Source: Actinoplanes ianthinogenes (GTDB lineage Bacteria > Actinomycetota > Actinomycetes > Mycobacteriales > Micromonosporaceae). From it: DNA of 64,000 bases. The stretch spans positions 1,178,001 through 1,242,000 of the forward strand of contig NZ_AP023356.1 in the NCBI RefSeq assembly GCF_018324205.1, read 5' to 3'. Within the stretch, counting starts at the first letter, position 1, and every line of letters starts with the position of its first letter. Made by a program: the position numbers and the translations under genes. Positions 52,582 to 61,486 of the stretch are shown here, in pieces. The notes below the pieces were generated by a model. The model saw only the letters and a list, made by a program, of their open reading frames with translations. It searched no databases and had not been told where the DNA came from.

Positions 52582-53487
52582 TCAGAATCGCAGACCTTCG
52601 AGGTACGCGTATCCGCGCCGAGCCGTGACCAGGGCGTCGGCCGGAGTCCGCGGCGCCGTGCCGGCGTCGTCGCGCTCGACGATGTACTCGACCAGGCCCG
52701 CCTCGCGAGCGTGCCGGAAGATCCGGCCGAAGTCGATCAGCCCGTCGCCCGGGTCGGCGAAGCTGCCGGCCACGTTCAGGTCCTTCACGTGCACCTGCCG
52801 GATCCGGCCGCGGTGCTCGGCGATCAGGTCGACCGGGTCGTGCGCCCCGCGGAACGCCCAGAACAGGTCCACCTCGAGGTGCACCAGGCGCGGGTCGGTC
52901 TCCCGGGTGAGGATGTCGAATCCGGTCAGGTCGGTTCCGTCCTGCCGGAGGAACTCGGCCTGGTGGTTGTGGTAGCCGAAGTCGAGCCCGGCCCGGCGGG
53001 CCAGTTCGCCGGCCTTGTTCAGGTCGCGGGCGAAGGCCCGGTAGACCGCGGCGTCCCGGATCGGGCCGTTCGCGCCCTGCCCGAAGAACGGGTGCACGAC
53101 GAACCGGTTGCCGACCACGGCGGCGTCGTCGAGCGCGCGCTGCCAGGTGGCGGCGTCGAACGGCTGCGGGATGCCGACGTGCCCGGAGGTGGCGCGCAGG
53201 CCGGCGGCGTCCAGCGCGGCGCGGAACTGCGCCGCGGTGCGCCCGACGAATCCGGCGTGCTCCACCCGGGTGTAACCGATCGCGGCGAGCGCGGCGAGGG
53301 TCCCGCCGAGGTCGATGGCGAGCTGGTCACGCAGCGTGTACAGCTGGACGCTGATCCGGTCCTTCGGGACGCGGTGCGACGATCCGCCCCGGCCCGCGAC
53401 GGCGGCTCCGGGAACGGCGACGGTGCCCGCGGCGCCCGCCGCGACGGCAGCGCCGAGCAGGTGGCGGCGGCTGAGTGACGGCGACAT
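52582..53487 (-). CDS. Tat-exported sugar-phosphate isomerase/epimerase-like TIM barrel
   Basis: The 301-residue precursor has a twin-arginine signal (LSRRHLLGAAVAAGAAGTVA). A xylose-isomerase-like TIM barrel follows (ISVQLYTLRDQLAIDLGGTL, GYHNHQAEF, VHLEVDLFWAFRGAHDPVDL, RQVHVKDLN) whose His, Glu and Asp residues form a plausible metal site. Exported members act on sugars or inositol derivatives, but substrate is unknown. ATG 53487 has AGGGGCC upstream and starts the signal; ATG 53517 is ten codons earlier. A bent A/T-rich stretch separates it from the PiT gene. Confidence 0.8.
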   Translation of the reverse strand: MSPSLSRRHLLGAAVAAGAAGTVAVPGAAVAGRGGSSHRVPKDRISVQLYTLRDQLAIDLGGTLAALAAIGYTRVEHAGFVGRTAAQFRAALDAAGLRATSGHVGIPQPFDAATWQRALDDAAVVGNRFVVHPFFGQGANGPIRDAAVYRAFARDLNKAGELARRAGLDFGYHNHQAEFLRQDGTDLTGFDILTRETDPRLVHLEVDLFWAFRGAHDPVDLIAEHRGRIRQVHVKDLNVAGSFADPGDGLIDFGRIFRHAREAGLVEYIVERDDAGTAPRTPADALVTARRGYAYLEGLRF

Positions 53488-53602
53488 GGCGGCCCCTATC
53501 GATAGATCGGCATGCATGGGGGACGTTACCGAGAGGTTTCGTCTGCGGTGAAGCCAAGTTTCTTCAGAACAAGCGAAAGTTCGCGAGCCGGAGACAAAAC
53601 GA

Positions 53603-53628
53603 AGCGCCCGGCACGAGGGCCGGGCGCT
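53603..53628 (-). terminator. terminator of the MocR-aminotransferase unit
   Basis: AGCGCCCGGC and GCCGGGCGCT form a perfect 10 bp stem with a six-base loop, 12 bases past the aminotransferase stop. The minus strand continues TCGTTTTG. Confidence 0.87.
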
Positions 53629-53640
53629 GGTGAAAAACGG

Positions 53641-54936
53641 TCAGGCGATGCGGGACTCCGCGTCGGCGGTGGCGATCGCGTCGAGCAGGATCGCCAGTCC
53701 CTCGCGGGCCTCCTCCTCGGTCAGGGTGAGCGGCGGCCCGAGCCGCAGCACGTTGCCGTACAGGCCGCCCTTGCCGACCAGCAGACCGTGCTCGCGGCAC
53801 AGATCGAAGACACGTAGCGTGACCGCGGGATCGGGTTCCGTGGTGCCCGGGCGGACGAACTCGAGACCGATCATCAGCCCACGGCCGCGGACTTCACCCA
53901 GGATTTCGTACGACAGATCGCGCAACCCGCCGAGCAGGACGGCGCCCACCCGCCGCGCGTTGCCCTGCAGGTCATGTGACAGCACGTAGTCGAGAACCGC
54001 GTTCCCGGCCGCCGCGCTGATCGGGTTCCCGCCGAACGTCGAGAAGCTGATCGCCGGCACCGCGTTCATGATCTCGGCCCGGCCGACCACCCCGCCGAGC
54101 GCGAACCCGTTCCCGATCCCCTTCGCGAAGGTGATCAGGTCCGGGGTGACACCGTGCGCCTGGTAGCCCCAGAAGTGCTCGCCGGTCCGGCCCCAGCCGG
54201 TCTGCACCTCGTCCGCGATCAGCAGGATGCCGTGCTCGGCGAGAACCTTCCGGTACGCCCCGAGCAGCCCGTCCGGACCGTGCACGAACCCGCCGACCCC
54301 CTGGATCGGCTCGGCGATCAGCCCGGCCACGTCCCCGGCGGTGACCGTGGCGAGCACCTCCCGCAGGTCGTCGACGGCCGCATCGATCAGATCACTGTCG
54401 GACATCCCGGCCATCCGGCCGCGGAGCCGGTCGGCCGAGGCGAGCCAGTGCACGGTGAGCGGGCTGAGCGAGCTGGACGACCAGCTGCGGTGCCCGGTGA
54501 TCGCCATGGTGGCGAAGGTCCGGCCGTGGTAGCCGTTCTTGATCGCCAGGATCTGGTTGGACCGGCGCGCGTTGGTGGCGAACAGCAGCGCCGACTCGTT
54601 CGCCTCGGTCCCGGAGTTGGTGAAGAAGACCCGGGCGTCCGGGATGCCGGAGAGCCGGGCGATCTTCTCGGCCAGCTCGACCTGCTGCCGGATCAGGTAC
54701 AGCGTCGAGGTGTGCGCCACCCCGGTGTCGAGCTGGGCGCGCACCGCGTCGCTGATCTCGGCGATGTCGTAGCCGACCATGGTGGTCAGCACGCCGCCGA
54801 AGAAGTCCAGGTAGGAGCGTCCGGTGGCGTCGGTGACCCGGCGACCGGAGCCGGCGACGATCTCCAACGCGTCGTCGCCGTAGTAGACGGGCATCCAGCC
54901 GGGCATGACCGCCCGGTGCCGTTCCAGCAGGGACAT
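53641..54936 (-). CDS. class III PLP aminotransferase, probably beta-alanine/3-aminoisobutyrate:pyruvate type
   Basis: The 431-residue enzyme fits class III (omega) transaminases: FFTNSGTEANESALLFA, NGYHGRTFATMAITGH, LIADEVQTGWGRTGEHFWGY and the PLP lysine K272 in LITFAKGIGNG. It resembles AGXT2-type enzymes, which use beta-alanine or 3-aminoisobutyrate. Given dihydropyrimidinase and beta-ureidopropionase genes next door, the likely reaction is beta-alanine plus pyruvate to malonate semialdehyde plus alanine. GGAGGT precedes ATG 54936. It lies 17 bases after the MocR regulator gene on the same strand. Confidence 0.87.
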   Translation of the reverse strand: MSLLERHRAVMPGWMPVYYGDDALEIVAGSGRRVTDATGRSYLDFFGGVLTTMVGYDIAEISDAVRAQLDTGVAHTSTLYLIRQQVELAEKIARLSGIPDARVFFTNSGTEANESALLFATNARRSNQILAIKNGYHGRTFATMAITGHRSWSSSSLSPLTVHWLASADRLRGRMAGMSDSDLIDAAVDDLREVLATVTAGDVAGLIAEPIQGVGGFVHGPDGLLGAYRKVLAEHGILLIADEVQTGWGRTGEHFWGYQAHGVTPDLITFAKGIGNGFALGGVVGRAEIMNAVPAISFSTFGGNPISAAAGNAVLDYVLSHDLQGNARRVGAVLLGGLRDLSYEILGEVRGRGLMIGLEFVRPGTTEPDPAVTLRVFDLCREHGLLVGKGGLYGNVLRLGPPLTLTEEEAREGLAILLDAIATADAESRIA

Positions 54937-54953
54937 CCGAACCTCCACAATCC

Positions 54954-56318
54954 TCAGCGCCAGCCGTGGGGGTGTCCACGGCCACGCGCGCCACTTCCAC
55001 GGTTGGCCGGGAAGGCGGCCGCGGCGAGCGCCCCGGCCAGGTCGTCGTATCCGTCGGCCACCAGCCCGGCGGTGAGGCGCAGGTGGTCGCTGCCGAGCGG
55101 GGTGACGCAGAACGGGGCGCCGGGCGCCGCCGCGATGCCGTGCGCGGCCAGGGCCACCATCGCGTTCTGCTGATCCGCGACCGGCATCCACAGGTTGATC
55201 CCGTCGGCCGCGCCGGCCGGTACGCCCCGGATGCGCAGCGCCGCGAGCAGGGCGGTCCGGCGCGCCGCGTACGTCGTGCGGGCCACCGCCACCTGCGCCG
55301 CGACCTTCTCGTCGGTGAGCAGGTCCAGGAGCACGCCCTGGAGCAGCCGGCTCGACCAGCCCGGCCCGAGATGCCGCCGGTCGATCACCTGGTCGACGAT
55401 CGCGGCCGGCCCGCCGAGCGCGGCCAGCCGCAGGTCGGGCCCGTGCGACTTGGAGAACCCGGCCACGTGCACGGTCCGCCCCGGCAGGTGCCGGCCCAGG
55501 CTGACCGGCGGCGCGGCCGCGATGTCCCCGGCGTGGTCGTCCTCCACGACGAGCAGGCCGGGGGCCTCCCGCAGGATCCGGGCCAGGGCCGCGGCGCGCG
55601 CCGGGGTCATGCTGACGCCGGTCGGGTTCTGCGCCCGGGGCTGGAGGAACAGCGCCACCGGTGGCCGGGAGACGACCAGGTCGCGCAGGATCGACGGGTC
55701 CATCCCGGACTCGTCCAGCGGCACGCCGATCACCGTGGCGCCGAGCGACTGCAACAGGTCGAGCAGCGGCGGGAAGGCCGGGTTCTCCACCAGCACGCGG
55801 TCGCCGTAGCGCACCACCGCGGAGGCGACCCGGTCCAGCGCGTCCATGGCGCCGTCGACCACGGTCAGCCGTTCCGGCCGGAACGGCCAGCGCTCCCGGA
55901 GCACCGCCTCCAGCTCGGGCAGCACCGGCTCGTCGAGGTAGCTGCCGGCCCAGCGACCGTCGCCGATCCGGCGCAGCGCGTCGCTCAGGTCGGGCAGCAG
56001 GGCCGGGTCCGGCACCCCGGTGGAGAGGTCGCAGGCGAGCGCGACCGGTGGCCGGCCGAGCCGGGAGAACCGGGGCATGGCGGGACCCGAGACGTAGGTC
56101 CCGGAGCGGCCGCGGGTCTGGATCGCGCCGGCCAGCGTCAGGTTCCGCCACGCCTCGCTGACCGTGGTGGGGCTGACGCCGAGTGACCCGGCGACGGCAC
56201 GCACGGTGGGCAGCCGCTCCCCCGCCGGCAATCGACCGGCGGTGATCAATCGGCTCACGGCCGCGGCGATACCCCGGGCGCTGCGGTCCTCGACCGCCCC
56301 GGTGATCAGCGGAAGCAA
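54954..56318 (-). CDS. MocR-type regulator (GntR helix-turn-helix fused to aminotransferase fold)
   Basis: The 454-residue protein has a GntR winged helix (about 15-85: GIAAAVSRLITAGRLPAGER, VAGSLGVSPTTVSEAWRNL). A fold-type I aminotransferase domain follows, with PLP-contact segments QPRAQNPTG, VVEDDHAGD and the Schiff-base Lys region VAGFSKSHGPDLRLA. MocR proteins sense PLP-linked amines rather than act as enzymes. TTG 56318, with GGAGAGG four bases upstream, matches the family N-terminus (LPLITGAVEDRS); the track extending to 56354 lacks such a site. It is divergent from the beta-ureidopropionase gene and probably controls both directions. Confidence 0.88.
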   Translation of the reverse strand: MLPLITGAVEDRSARGIAAAVSRLITAGRLPAGERLPTVRAVAGSLGVSPTTVSEAWRNLTLAGAIQTRGRSGTYVSGPAMPRFSRLGRPPVALACDLSTGVPDPALLPDLSDALRRIGDGRWAGSYLDEPVLPELEAVLRERWPFRPERLTVVDGAMDALDRVASAVVRYGDRVLVENPAFPPLLDLLQSLGATVIGVPLDESGMDPSILRDLVVSRPPVALFLQPRAQNPTGVSMTPARAAALARILREAPGLLVVEDDHAGDIAAAPPVSLGRHLPGRTVHVAGFSKSHGPDLRLAALGGPAAIVDQVIDRRHLGPGWSSRLLQGVLLDLLTDEKVAAQVAVARTTYAARRTALLAALRIRGVPAGAADGINLWMPVADQQNAMVALAAHGIAAAPGAPFCVTPLGSDHLRLTAGLVADGYDDLAGALAAAAFPANRGSGARGRGHPHGWR

Positions 56319-56328
56319 ATTACCTCTC

Positions 56329-56361
56329 CGAAACAATCGGTTACGTATCAGCAATTGTTCG
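56329..56361. promoter_or_regulatory. candidate MocR operator and promoter of the pyrimidine operon
   Basis: CGAAACAAT (56329) and ATTGTTCG (56354) form an inverted repeat with a 16-base spacer between the MocR gene and the catabolic operon. On the plus strand TTGTTC within the right arm, 17 bases, then TAGTGT makes a plausible -35/-10 pair. A regulator bound there would block or recruit polymerase. Confidence 0.5.
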
Positions 56362-56495
56362 CTTGAATGTGTGTCGTTAGTGTCCTACGGCATCCAGCGC
56401 TGCAAGGCAAGGCCTAGCGCAGGTGGTACTACCCGGAGTAGACACACGATCACAGGCGCATGTCTTCCGAGAAGATCAATTACGGAGGGGCCGCA

Positions 56496-57338
56496 ATGAC
56501 CAATGGAGTCGTCCGCGCCGCCCTCGTCCAGACGAATTGGACGGGCGACAAGGAATCGATGATCAAGGCGCACGAGGATTACGCGCGTGACGCCGCCGCC
56601 CAGGGCGCGAAGGTGATCTGCTTCCAGGAGCTCTTCTACGGGCCGTACTTCTGCCAGGTGCAGGACGCCCAGTTCTACGAGTACGCCGAGTCGATCCCCG
56701 GCCCGACGACCGAACGCTTCCAGGCCCTCGCCGCCGAGCTCGGCATGGTGATGATCCTGCCGATGTACGAGCAGGAGCAGGAGGGGATCCTCTACAACAC
56801 GGCCGCCGTCGTCGACGCCGACGGCACCTACCTCGGCAAGTACCGCAAGAACCACATTCCGCAGGTCAAGGGCTTCTGGGAGAAGTTCTACTTCCGTCCC
56901 GGCAACCTCGGCTACCCGGTCTTCGACACCGCGGTCGGCCGGATCGGCGTGTACATCTGCTACGACCGGCACTTCCCGGAGGGCTGGCGGGCGCTCGGCC
57001 TGGCCGGCGCGCAGATCGTCTTCAACCCGTCGGCGACCAGCCGCGGCCTGTCCAGCTATCTCTGGCAGCTGGAGCAGCCGGCCAGCGCGGTGGCGAACGA
57101 GTACTTCATCGGCGCGATCAACCGGGTCGGCATCGAGGAGCTGGGCGACAACGACTTCTACGGGCAGACGTACTTCGTCGACCCGGAGGGCAAGTTCGTC
57201 GGCGAGGTCGGCGACACGCACAACCCCGAGCTGATCGTCCGCGACCTGGACCTGGGCCTGCTCAAGACGGTCCGGGACCGCTGGCAGTTCTTCCGCGACC
57301 GCCGCCCGGACTCGTACAACGGGCTGGTGCAGCCATGA
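56496..57338 (+). CDS. beta-ureidopropionase (N-carbamoyl-beta-alanine amidohydrolase)
   Basis: The 280-residue nitrilase-superfamily enzyme has the catalytic triad E45 (CFQELFYGPYF), K118 (YRKNHIPQV) and C155 (GVYICYDRHFPEGW). The NHIPQVKGFWEKFYF and WQLEQPASAVANEYFIGAIN segments fit N-carbamoyl-beta-alanine amidohydrolases. It cleaves N-carbamoyl-beta-alanine to beta-alanine, CO2 and ammonia. GGAGGGG precedes ATG 56496. It opens the catabolic and transport operon, 85 bases before the dihydropyrimidinase. Confidence 0.9.
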   Translation: MTNGVVRAALVQTNWTGDKESMIKAHEDYARDAAAQGAKVICFQELFYGPYFCQVQDAQFYEYAESIPGPTTERFQALAAELGMVMILPMYEQEQEGILYNTAAVVDADGTYLGKYRKNHIPQVKGFWEKFYFRPGNLGYPVFDTAVGRIGVYICYDRHFPEGWRALGLAGAQIVFNPSATSRGLSSYLWQLEQPASAVANEYFIGAINRVGIEELGDNDFYGQTYFVDPEGKFVGEVGDTHNPELIVRDLDLGLLKTVRDRWQFFRDRRPDSYNGLVQP

Positions 57339-57423
57339 TCGCCTGCACCGAACCAAGCGGACCGCGGGCTTGCGACGGCCTGGCCGGTGAGGGCCAGAAG
57401 AGCATGGCAAGGGAGGCACAGCC

Positions 57424-58824
57424 ATGAGCATCCTGATCAAGGGCGGGACGGTGGTCGGGCCGACCGGGGCCAACCCCGCCGACGTGCTGATCGACGGCGA
57501 GATCATCGTGGCGCTGTTCGCCCCCGGCACCGCGCCGGAGGGGCCGGACGTCATCGACGCGACCGGCAAGTACGTGATCCCCGGCGCGGTCGACGCGCAC
57601 ACCCACATGGAGCTGCCGTTCGGCGGGACGCACGCCAGCGACACGTTCGACACCGGCACCAGGGCCGCGGCGATCGGCGGGACCACCACGATCGTCGACT
57701 TCGCGGTGCAGCGTACCGGCGAGGTGGTGCAGGACGGGCTGGCCGCCTGGCACGGCAAGGCGGACGGCAACTGCCACATCGACTACGCGTTCCACATGAT
57801 CCTCGGCGGCGTCGACGACGAGTCGCTCAAGGCGATGGATCACCTGGTCGCCAACGAGGGGATCAGCAGTTTCAAGCTGTTCATGGCGTACCCCGGAGTC
57901 TTCTACTCGGACGACGGGCAGATCCTGCGGGCGATGCAGAAGGCGCGCGACAACGGCGCCATGATCATGATGCACGCGGAGAACGGGCCGGCCATCGACG
58001 TGCTGGTCAAGCAGGCGCTGGAGCGCGGCGAGACGGACCCGATCCACCACGGCCTGACCCGGCCGCAGGAGCTGGAGGCGGAGGCCACCAGCCGGGCGAT
58101 CTGGCTGGCGAGCGTGGCCGCCGACTGCCCGCTGTACATCGTGCACCTGTCCGCGTCGAAGGCCCTGGAACAGGTCCGCAACGCCCGTGACCTGGGCCGC
58201 AACGTGTTCGCCGAGACCTGCCCGCAATACCTGTACCTGACCCTGGAGGACCAGCTCGGCGCGCCCGGTTTCGAGGGCGCCAAGTGGGTCTGCTCGACGC
58301 CGCTGCGCAGCAAGCACGAGAGCCATCGCGCCGACCTGTGGCAGGGCCTGCGGACCAACGACCTGTCGGTGGTCTCCACCGACCACTGCCCGTTCTGCTT
58401 CAAGGACCAGAAGGAGCTGGGCCTCGGCGACTTCTCCAAGATCCCGAACGGGATCGGCAGCGTCGAGCACCGGGTCGACCTGCTCTACCAGGGCGTGGTC
58501 GACGGGAAGCTGTCGCTGAGCCGCTGGGTGGAGACGATCGCGACCACCCCGGCCCGGATGTTCGGCCTCTACCCGCGCAAGGGCGTGATCCAGCCCGGCT
58601 CGGACGCCGACGTGGTCATCTACGACCCGGACGGCCGAACCCGGATCAGCGTCGAGACGCACCACATGAACATGGACCACTCCGCCTGGGAGGGCTGGGA
58701 GATCGCCGGCAAGGTCGACACCGTCCTCTCCCGCGGCGAGGTGATCTCCACGGGCGGCGAGTACACCGGACGGGCCGGCCGCGGCCGGTACGTCAAGCGC
58801 GGCCTCAGCGACTACCTGCTCTAA
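57424..58824 (+). CDS. dihydropyrimidinase / D-hydantoinase
   Basis: The 466-residue amidohydrolase has a binuclear metal site: H59 and H61 in DAHTHMELPF, carboxylated Lys K151 in SSFKLFMAYPG, H184 (MMHAEN), H241 (YIVHLSASKA) and D320 (VVSTDHCPF). These match dihydropyrimidinases and D-hydantoinases. It opens dihydrouracil or dihydrothymine rings to N-carbamoyl-beta-amino acids, the substrates of the enzyme encoded just upstream. Substituted hydantoins or allantoin-like rings cannot be excluded. AAGGGAGG precedes the ATG. The next gene follows by 11 bases. Confidence 0.92.
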   Translation: MSILIKGGTVVGPTGANPADVLIDGEIIVALFAPGTAPEGPDVIDATGKYVIPGAVDAHTHMELPFGGTHASDTFDTGTRAAAIGGTTTIVDFAVQRTGEVVQDGLAAWHGKADGNCHIDYAFHMILGGVDDESLKAMDHLVANEGISSFKLFMAYPGVFYSDDGQILRAMQKARDNGAMIMMHAENGPAIDVLVKQALERGETDPIHHGLTRPQELEAEATSRAIWLASVAADCPLYIVHLSASKALEQVRNARDLGRNVFAETCPQYLYLTLEDQLGAPGFEGAKWVCSTPLRSKHESHRADLWQGLRTNDLSVVSTDHCPFCFKDQKELGLGDFSKIPNGIGSVEHRVDLLYQGVVDGKLSLSRWVETIATTPARMFGLYPRKGVIQPGSDADVVIYDPDGRTRISVETHHMNMDHSAWEGWEIAGKVDTVLSRGEVISTGGEYTGRAGRGRYVKRGLSDYLL

Positions 58825-58835
58825 GGGGGCCGGCA

Positions 58836-59831
58836 ATGGACATCGGAGTGGTACTCCAGAACGACCCACCCGCCCTGCGCGTGGTGGAACTGGCCAAGCG
58901 GGCGGAGGCGGCCGGGTTCAGTCACGTGTGGACGTTCGACTCGCACGTGCTGTGGCAGGAGCCGTTCGTCATCTACTCGAAGATCCTCGACGAGACGGAG
59001 CGGGTGATCGTCGGCCCGATGGTGACCAACCCGGGGACCCGGGACTGGACGGTCACCGCCTCCCTGTTCGCCACCCTCAACGAGATGTACGGCAACCGGA
59101 CCGTCTGCGGGATCGGCCGGGGCGACTCCGCCCTGCGGGTACTCGGCCTGCCCCCGCAGAGCCTGTCCCAGCTGCGCGAATGCGTCGAGGTGATCCAGGC
59201 GCTCGGCAACGGCCGCGCCGCGACCGTGCGGGGCAGGGAGATCCAGTTCGCCTGGGCGCCGGACAGCCGGCTCGAGGTCTGGGTCGCCGCCTACGGGCCC
59301 AAGGCGTTGCAGCTGACCGGCGAGGTCGGCGACGGGTACATCCTGCAGCTCGCCGACCCGGACATCGCCGAGTGGATGATCACGGCGGTGCGCAAGGCTG
59401 CCTCGCTGAAGGGGCGGGACCCGGACGCGATCAAGTTCTGCGTGGCGGCGCCCGCCTACGTCGGCGACGACCTGGCCCATCAGCGGGACCAGACCCGCTG
59501 GTTCGGCGGGATGGTCGGCAACCACGTGGCCGACATCGTGGCCCGGTACGGCGGGTCCGGCGCGGTCCCGCAGGCGCTCACCGATTACATCAAGGCCCGG
59601 GAGGGCTACGACTACGCGGAGCACGGCCGCGCCGGCAACACACACACCGCGTTCGTGCCGGACGAGGTGGTCGACCGGTTCTGCGTGCTGGGTCCGGTCG
59701 ACAACCACGTCAAGCGGTTGCAGGAGCTGCGCGACCTCGGCGTCGACCAGTTCGCCGTCTACCTCCAGCACGACGACAAGGAGCAAACCCTTGCGGCGTA
59801 CGGCGAGCACATCATCCCGGCGTTCGGATGA
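58836..59831 (+). CDS. LLM-class F420-type oxidoreductase of the pyrimidine locus
   Basis: The 331-residue luciferase-like TIM barrel starts DIGVVLQNDPPALRVVELAK and has GFSHVWTFDSHVLWQEPFVI, GPMVTNPGTRDWTVTASLFA, VCGIGRGDSALRVLGLPP and WVAAYGPKALQLTGEVGDGY. These resemble F420-dependent LLM enzymes found beside hydantoinase genes in actinobacteria. Cofactor preference (F420 or FMN) is inferred from family only. No dihydropyrimidine dehydrogenase gene is in the window, so this enzyme may perform the missing ring reduction. Its stop overlaps the permease start (ATGA). Confidence 0.85.
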   Translation: MDIGVVLQNDPPALRVVELAKRAEAAGFSHVWTFDSHVLWQEPFVIYSKILDETERVIVGPMVTNPGTRDWTVTASLFATLNEMYGNRTVCGIGRGDSALRVLGLPPQSLSQLRECVEVIQALGNGRAATVRGREIQFAWAPDSRLEVWVAAYGPKALQLTGEVGDGYILQLADPDIAEWMITAVRKAASLKGRDPDAIKFCVAAPAYVGDDLAHQRDQTRWFGGMVGNHVADIVARYGGSGAVPQALTDYIKAREGYDYAEHGRAGNTHTAFVPDEVVDRFCVLGPVDNHVKRLQELRDLGVDQFAVYLQHDDKEQTLAAYGEHIIPAFG

Positions 59832-60670
59832 GGAGGCCGCTCGCGATCGTGACCGGGCTGCTCGCCGTCGCGGTGCTCTGGGAGGGCTACAAGGCGGTCG
59901 GCGACCCGGACGGGACGGTGCTGTTCGGCGTCCGCGTCCTGCCCCGGGCCGACGATCTGTCCATGCCGCACCTGTGGACTGTGGCGCAGCGGCTCGGCCG
60001 GCCGGAACTGGCCGGCGGTGACCCGGTGTGGCAGGTGGTGCTGCGCGCCTGCCTGTTCACCCTGGGGATCACCGCGGCCGGGTTCCTGATCGGCGCCCTG
60101 GTCGGCCTGCTGCTCGCGGTGGCCATGCAGCGGTTCCGGATCGTCGAGCGCGGGCTGCTGCCGTACGTGATCCTCTCCCAGACCGTGCCGCTGGTGGCGC
60201 TCGCGCCGCTGGTGGCCGGCTGGGGCGGCACCATCATGCCGGCCTGGGCCACGGTCGCGGTGATCGCCGCGTACCTGGCCTTCTTCCCGGTCGCGGTGGG
60301 CATGCTGCGCGGCCTCCAGTCGCCGTCCGCCGGCGGTGTCGAGCTGATGCACAGCTACGCCGCCGGCTGGTGGCGCACGCTGGTGAAACTCCGCTTCCCG
60401 GCGGCGCTGCCCTACCTGTTCCCGGCGCTGCGGCTGGCCGGCGCCGCCGCGGTGGTCGGCGCCGTGGTCGGCGAGATCTCCACCGGGACCCGGGGCGGGA
60501 TCGGGCGCCTGGTCATCGAGTACTCCCGGGAGGCCACCTCGGATCCCGCCAAGGTTTACACGGCGATGCTCGGGGCGGCGCTGCTCGGCCTGCTCGTGGC
60601 GGGCGCCGTCAGTCTGCTGGAGGTGCCGCTGATGCGCCACCGCCGCCACGTGGAGGTGGCGACCCTATGA
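59828..60670 (+). CDS. ABC transporter permease (NMT1-type importer)
   Basis: The 280-residue membrane protein has about six helices and the binding-protein-dependent permease EAA-like loop (ELMHSYAAGWWRTLVKLRFPAALPYLFPAL). The N-terminus has one membrane anchor before a long outer loop of about 40 residues. It resembles SsuC/TauC-type permeases of the nitrate-taurine-pyrimidine (NMT1) class. It is coupled by four-base overlaps to the LLM gene before and the ATPase gene after. Confidence 0.87.
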   Translation: MRRPLAIVTGLLAVAVLWEGYKAVGDPDGTVLFGVRVLPRADDLSMPHLWTVAQRLGRPELAGGDPVWQVVLRACLFTLGITAAGFLIGALVGLLLAVAMQRFRIVERGLLPYVILSQTVPLVALAPLVAGWGGTIMPAWATVAVIAAYLAFFPVAVGMLRGLQSPSAGGVELMHSYAAGWWRTLVKLRFPAALPYLFPALRLAGAAAVVGAVVGEISTGTRGGIGRLVIEYSREATSDPAKVYTAMLGAALLGLLVAGAVSLLEVPLMRHRRHVEVATL

Positions 60671-61413
60671 CCGCGGTGGATGTCTCCGGGGTGTCGAAGA
60701 TCTTCAACGACGGCACCCAGGCACTGTCCGAGGTGGACCTCACCGTCGCCGACGGCGAGTTCGTGTCGCTCATCGGGCCGTCCGGGTGCGGGAAGAGCAC
60801 GCTGCTCCGGCTGATCGCCGACCTGATCCCGCCGTCCACCGGCACGGTCACGGTCGCCGGCAAGCCCGCCGGGCAGGCCCGGCGCGAGCAGGCGTACGGC
60901 CTCGCCTTCCAGCAGGCCGGCCTCTTCGAGTGGCGCACCGTGCGCCGCAACGTGGAACTGCCGCTCGAACTGCGCGGCGTGTCCCGGGCCGAGCGCAAAG
61001 CGCGCGCCGAGGAGATGCTGGCCCTGGTCGGCCTCGCCGAGTTCGCCGGGCACTACCCCGGCCAGCTCTCCGGCGGCATGCAGCAGCGCGTCGCGATCGC
61101 CCGCGCCCTGGCCGTGCAGCCGCCGCTGCTGCTGATGGACGAGCCGTTCGGCGCGCTCGACGAGATGACCCGGGAACGCCTCCAGGCCGAGCTGCTGTCG
61201 ATCTGCGCCGCCACCGGGACCAGCACCGTCTTCGTCACCCACTCGATCTCCGAGGCGGTGTTCCTCTCCGACCGGGTGGTGGTGATGTCCGCGCGGCCGG
61301 GCCGGATCACCGCGTCGATCGAGGTCGACCTGCCGTCCCGGGACGACGCCGGCCGGCAGTCCCCGGTCTACTTCGACAAGGTGACCGAGGTGCGGAAGGC
61401 GCTGCGCGGATGA
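60667..61413 (+). CDS. ABC transporter ATP-binding protein
   Basis: The 248-residue ATPase has Walker A GPSGCGKST, Q-loop FQQAGLFEW, signature LSGGMQQR, Walker B LLLMDEP and switch His in FVTHSISEAV. It is of the SsuB/TauB/NrtD class. It powers the importer with the two permeases and the lipoprotein. Its start overlaps the first permease. The second permease lies 73 bases downstream behind a short repeat-like stretch, a break in an otherwise tightly overlapped operon. Confidence 0.93.
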   Translation: MTAVDVSGVSKIFNDGTQALSEVDLTVADGEFVSLIGPSGCGKSTLLRLIADLIPPSTGTVTVAGKPAGQARREQAYGLAFQQAGLFEWRTVRRNVELPLELRGVSRAERKARAEEMLALVGLAEFAGHYPGQLSGGMQQRVAIARALAVQPPLLLMDEPFGALDEMTRERLQAELLSICAATGTSTVFVTHSISEAVFLSDRVVVMSARPGRITASIEVDLPSRDDAGRQSPVYFDKVTEVRKALRG

Positions 61414-61486
61414 GCGAGCTTGCGAGCGAATCGGTCAGCTCAGTCACAAACTCATGGCGACCCCGGAGCGCAGCGGAGGTGGCGCC
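61414..61486 (+). repeat. short repeat-like segment inside the ABC operon
   Basis: The 73 bases between the ATPase stop and the second permease start contain GAGCGAGCTTGCGAGCGAATC, with GCGAGC twice, then AGCTCAGTCAC, then CCCCGGAGCGCAGCGGAGGTG. From memory, such GAGCGAGCTTGCGAGCGA strings recur between genes in Micromonosporaceae. It ends in the ribosome site of the permease gene and may be a small dispersed repeat inserted into the operon. Confidence 0.4.
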
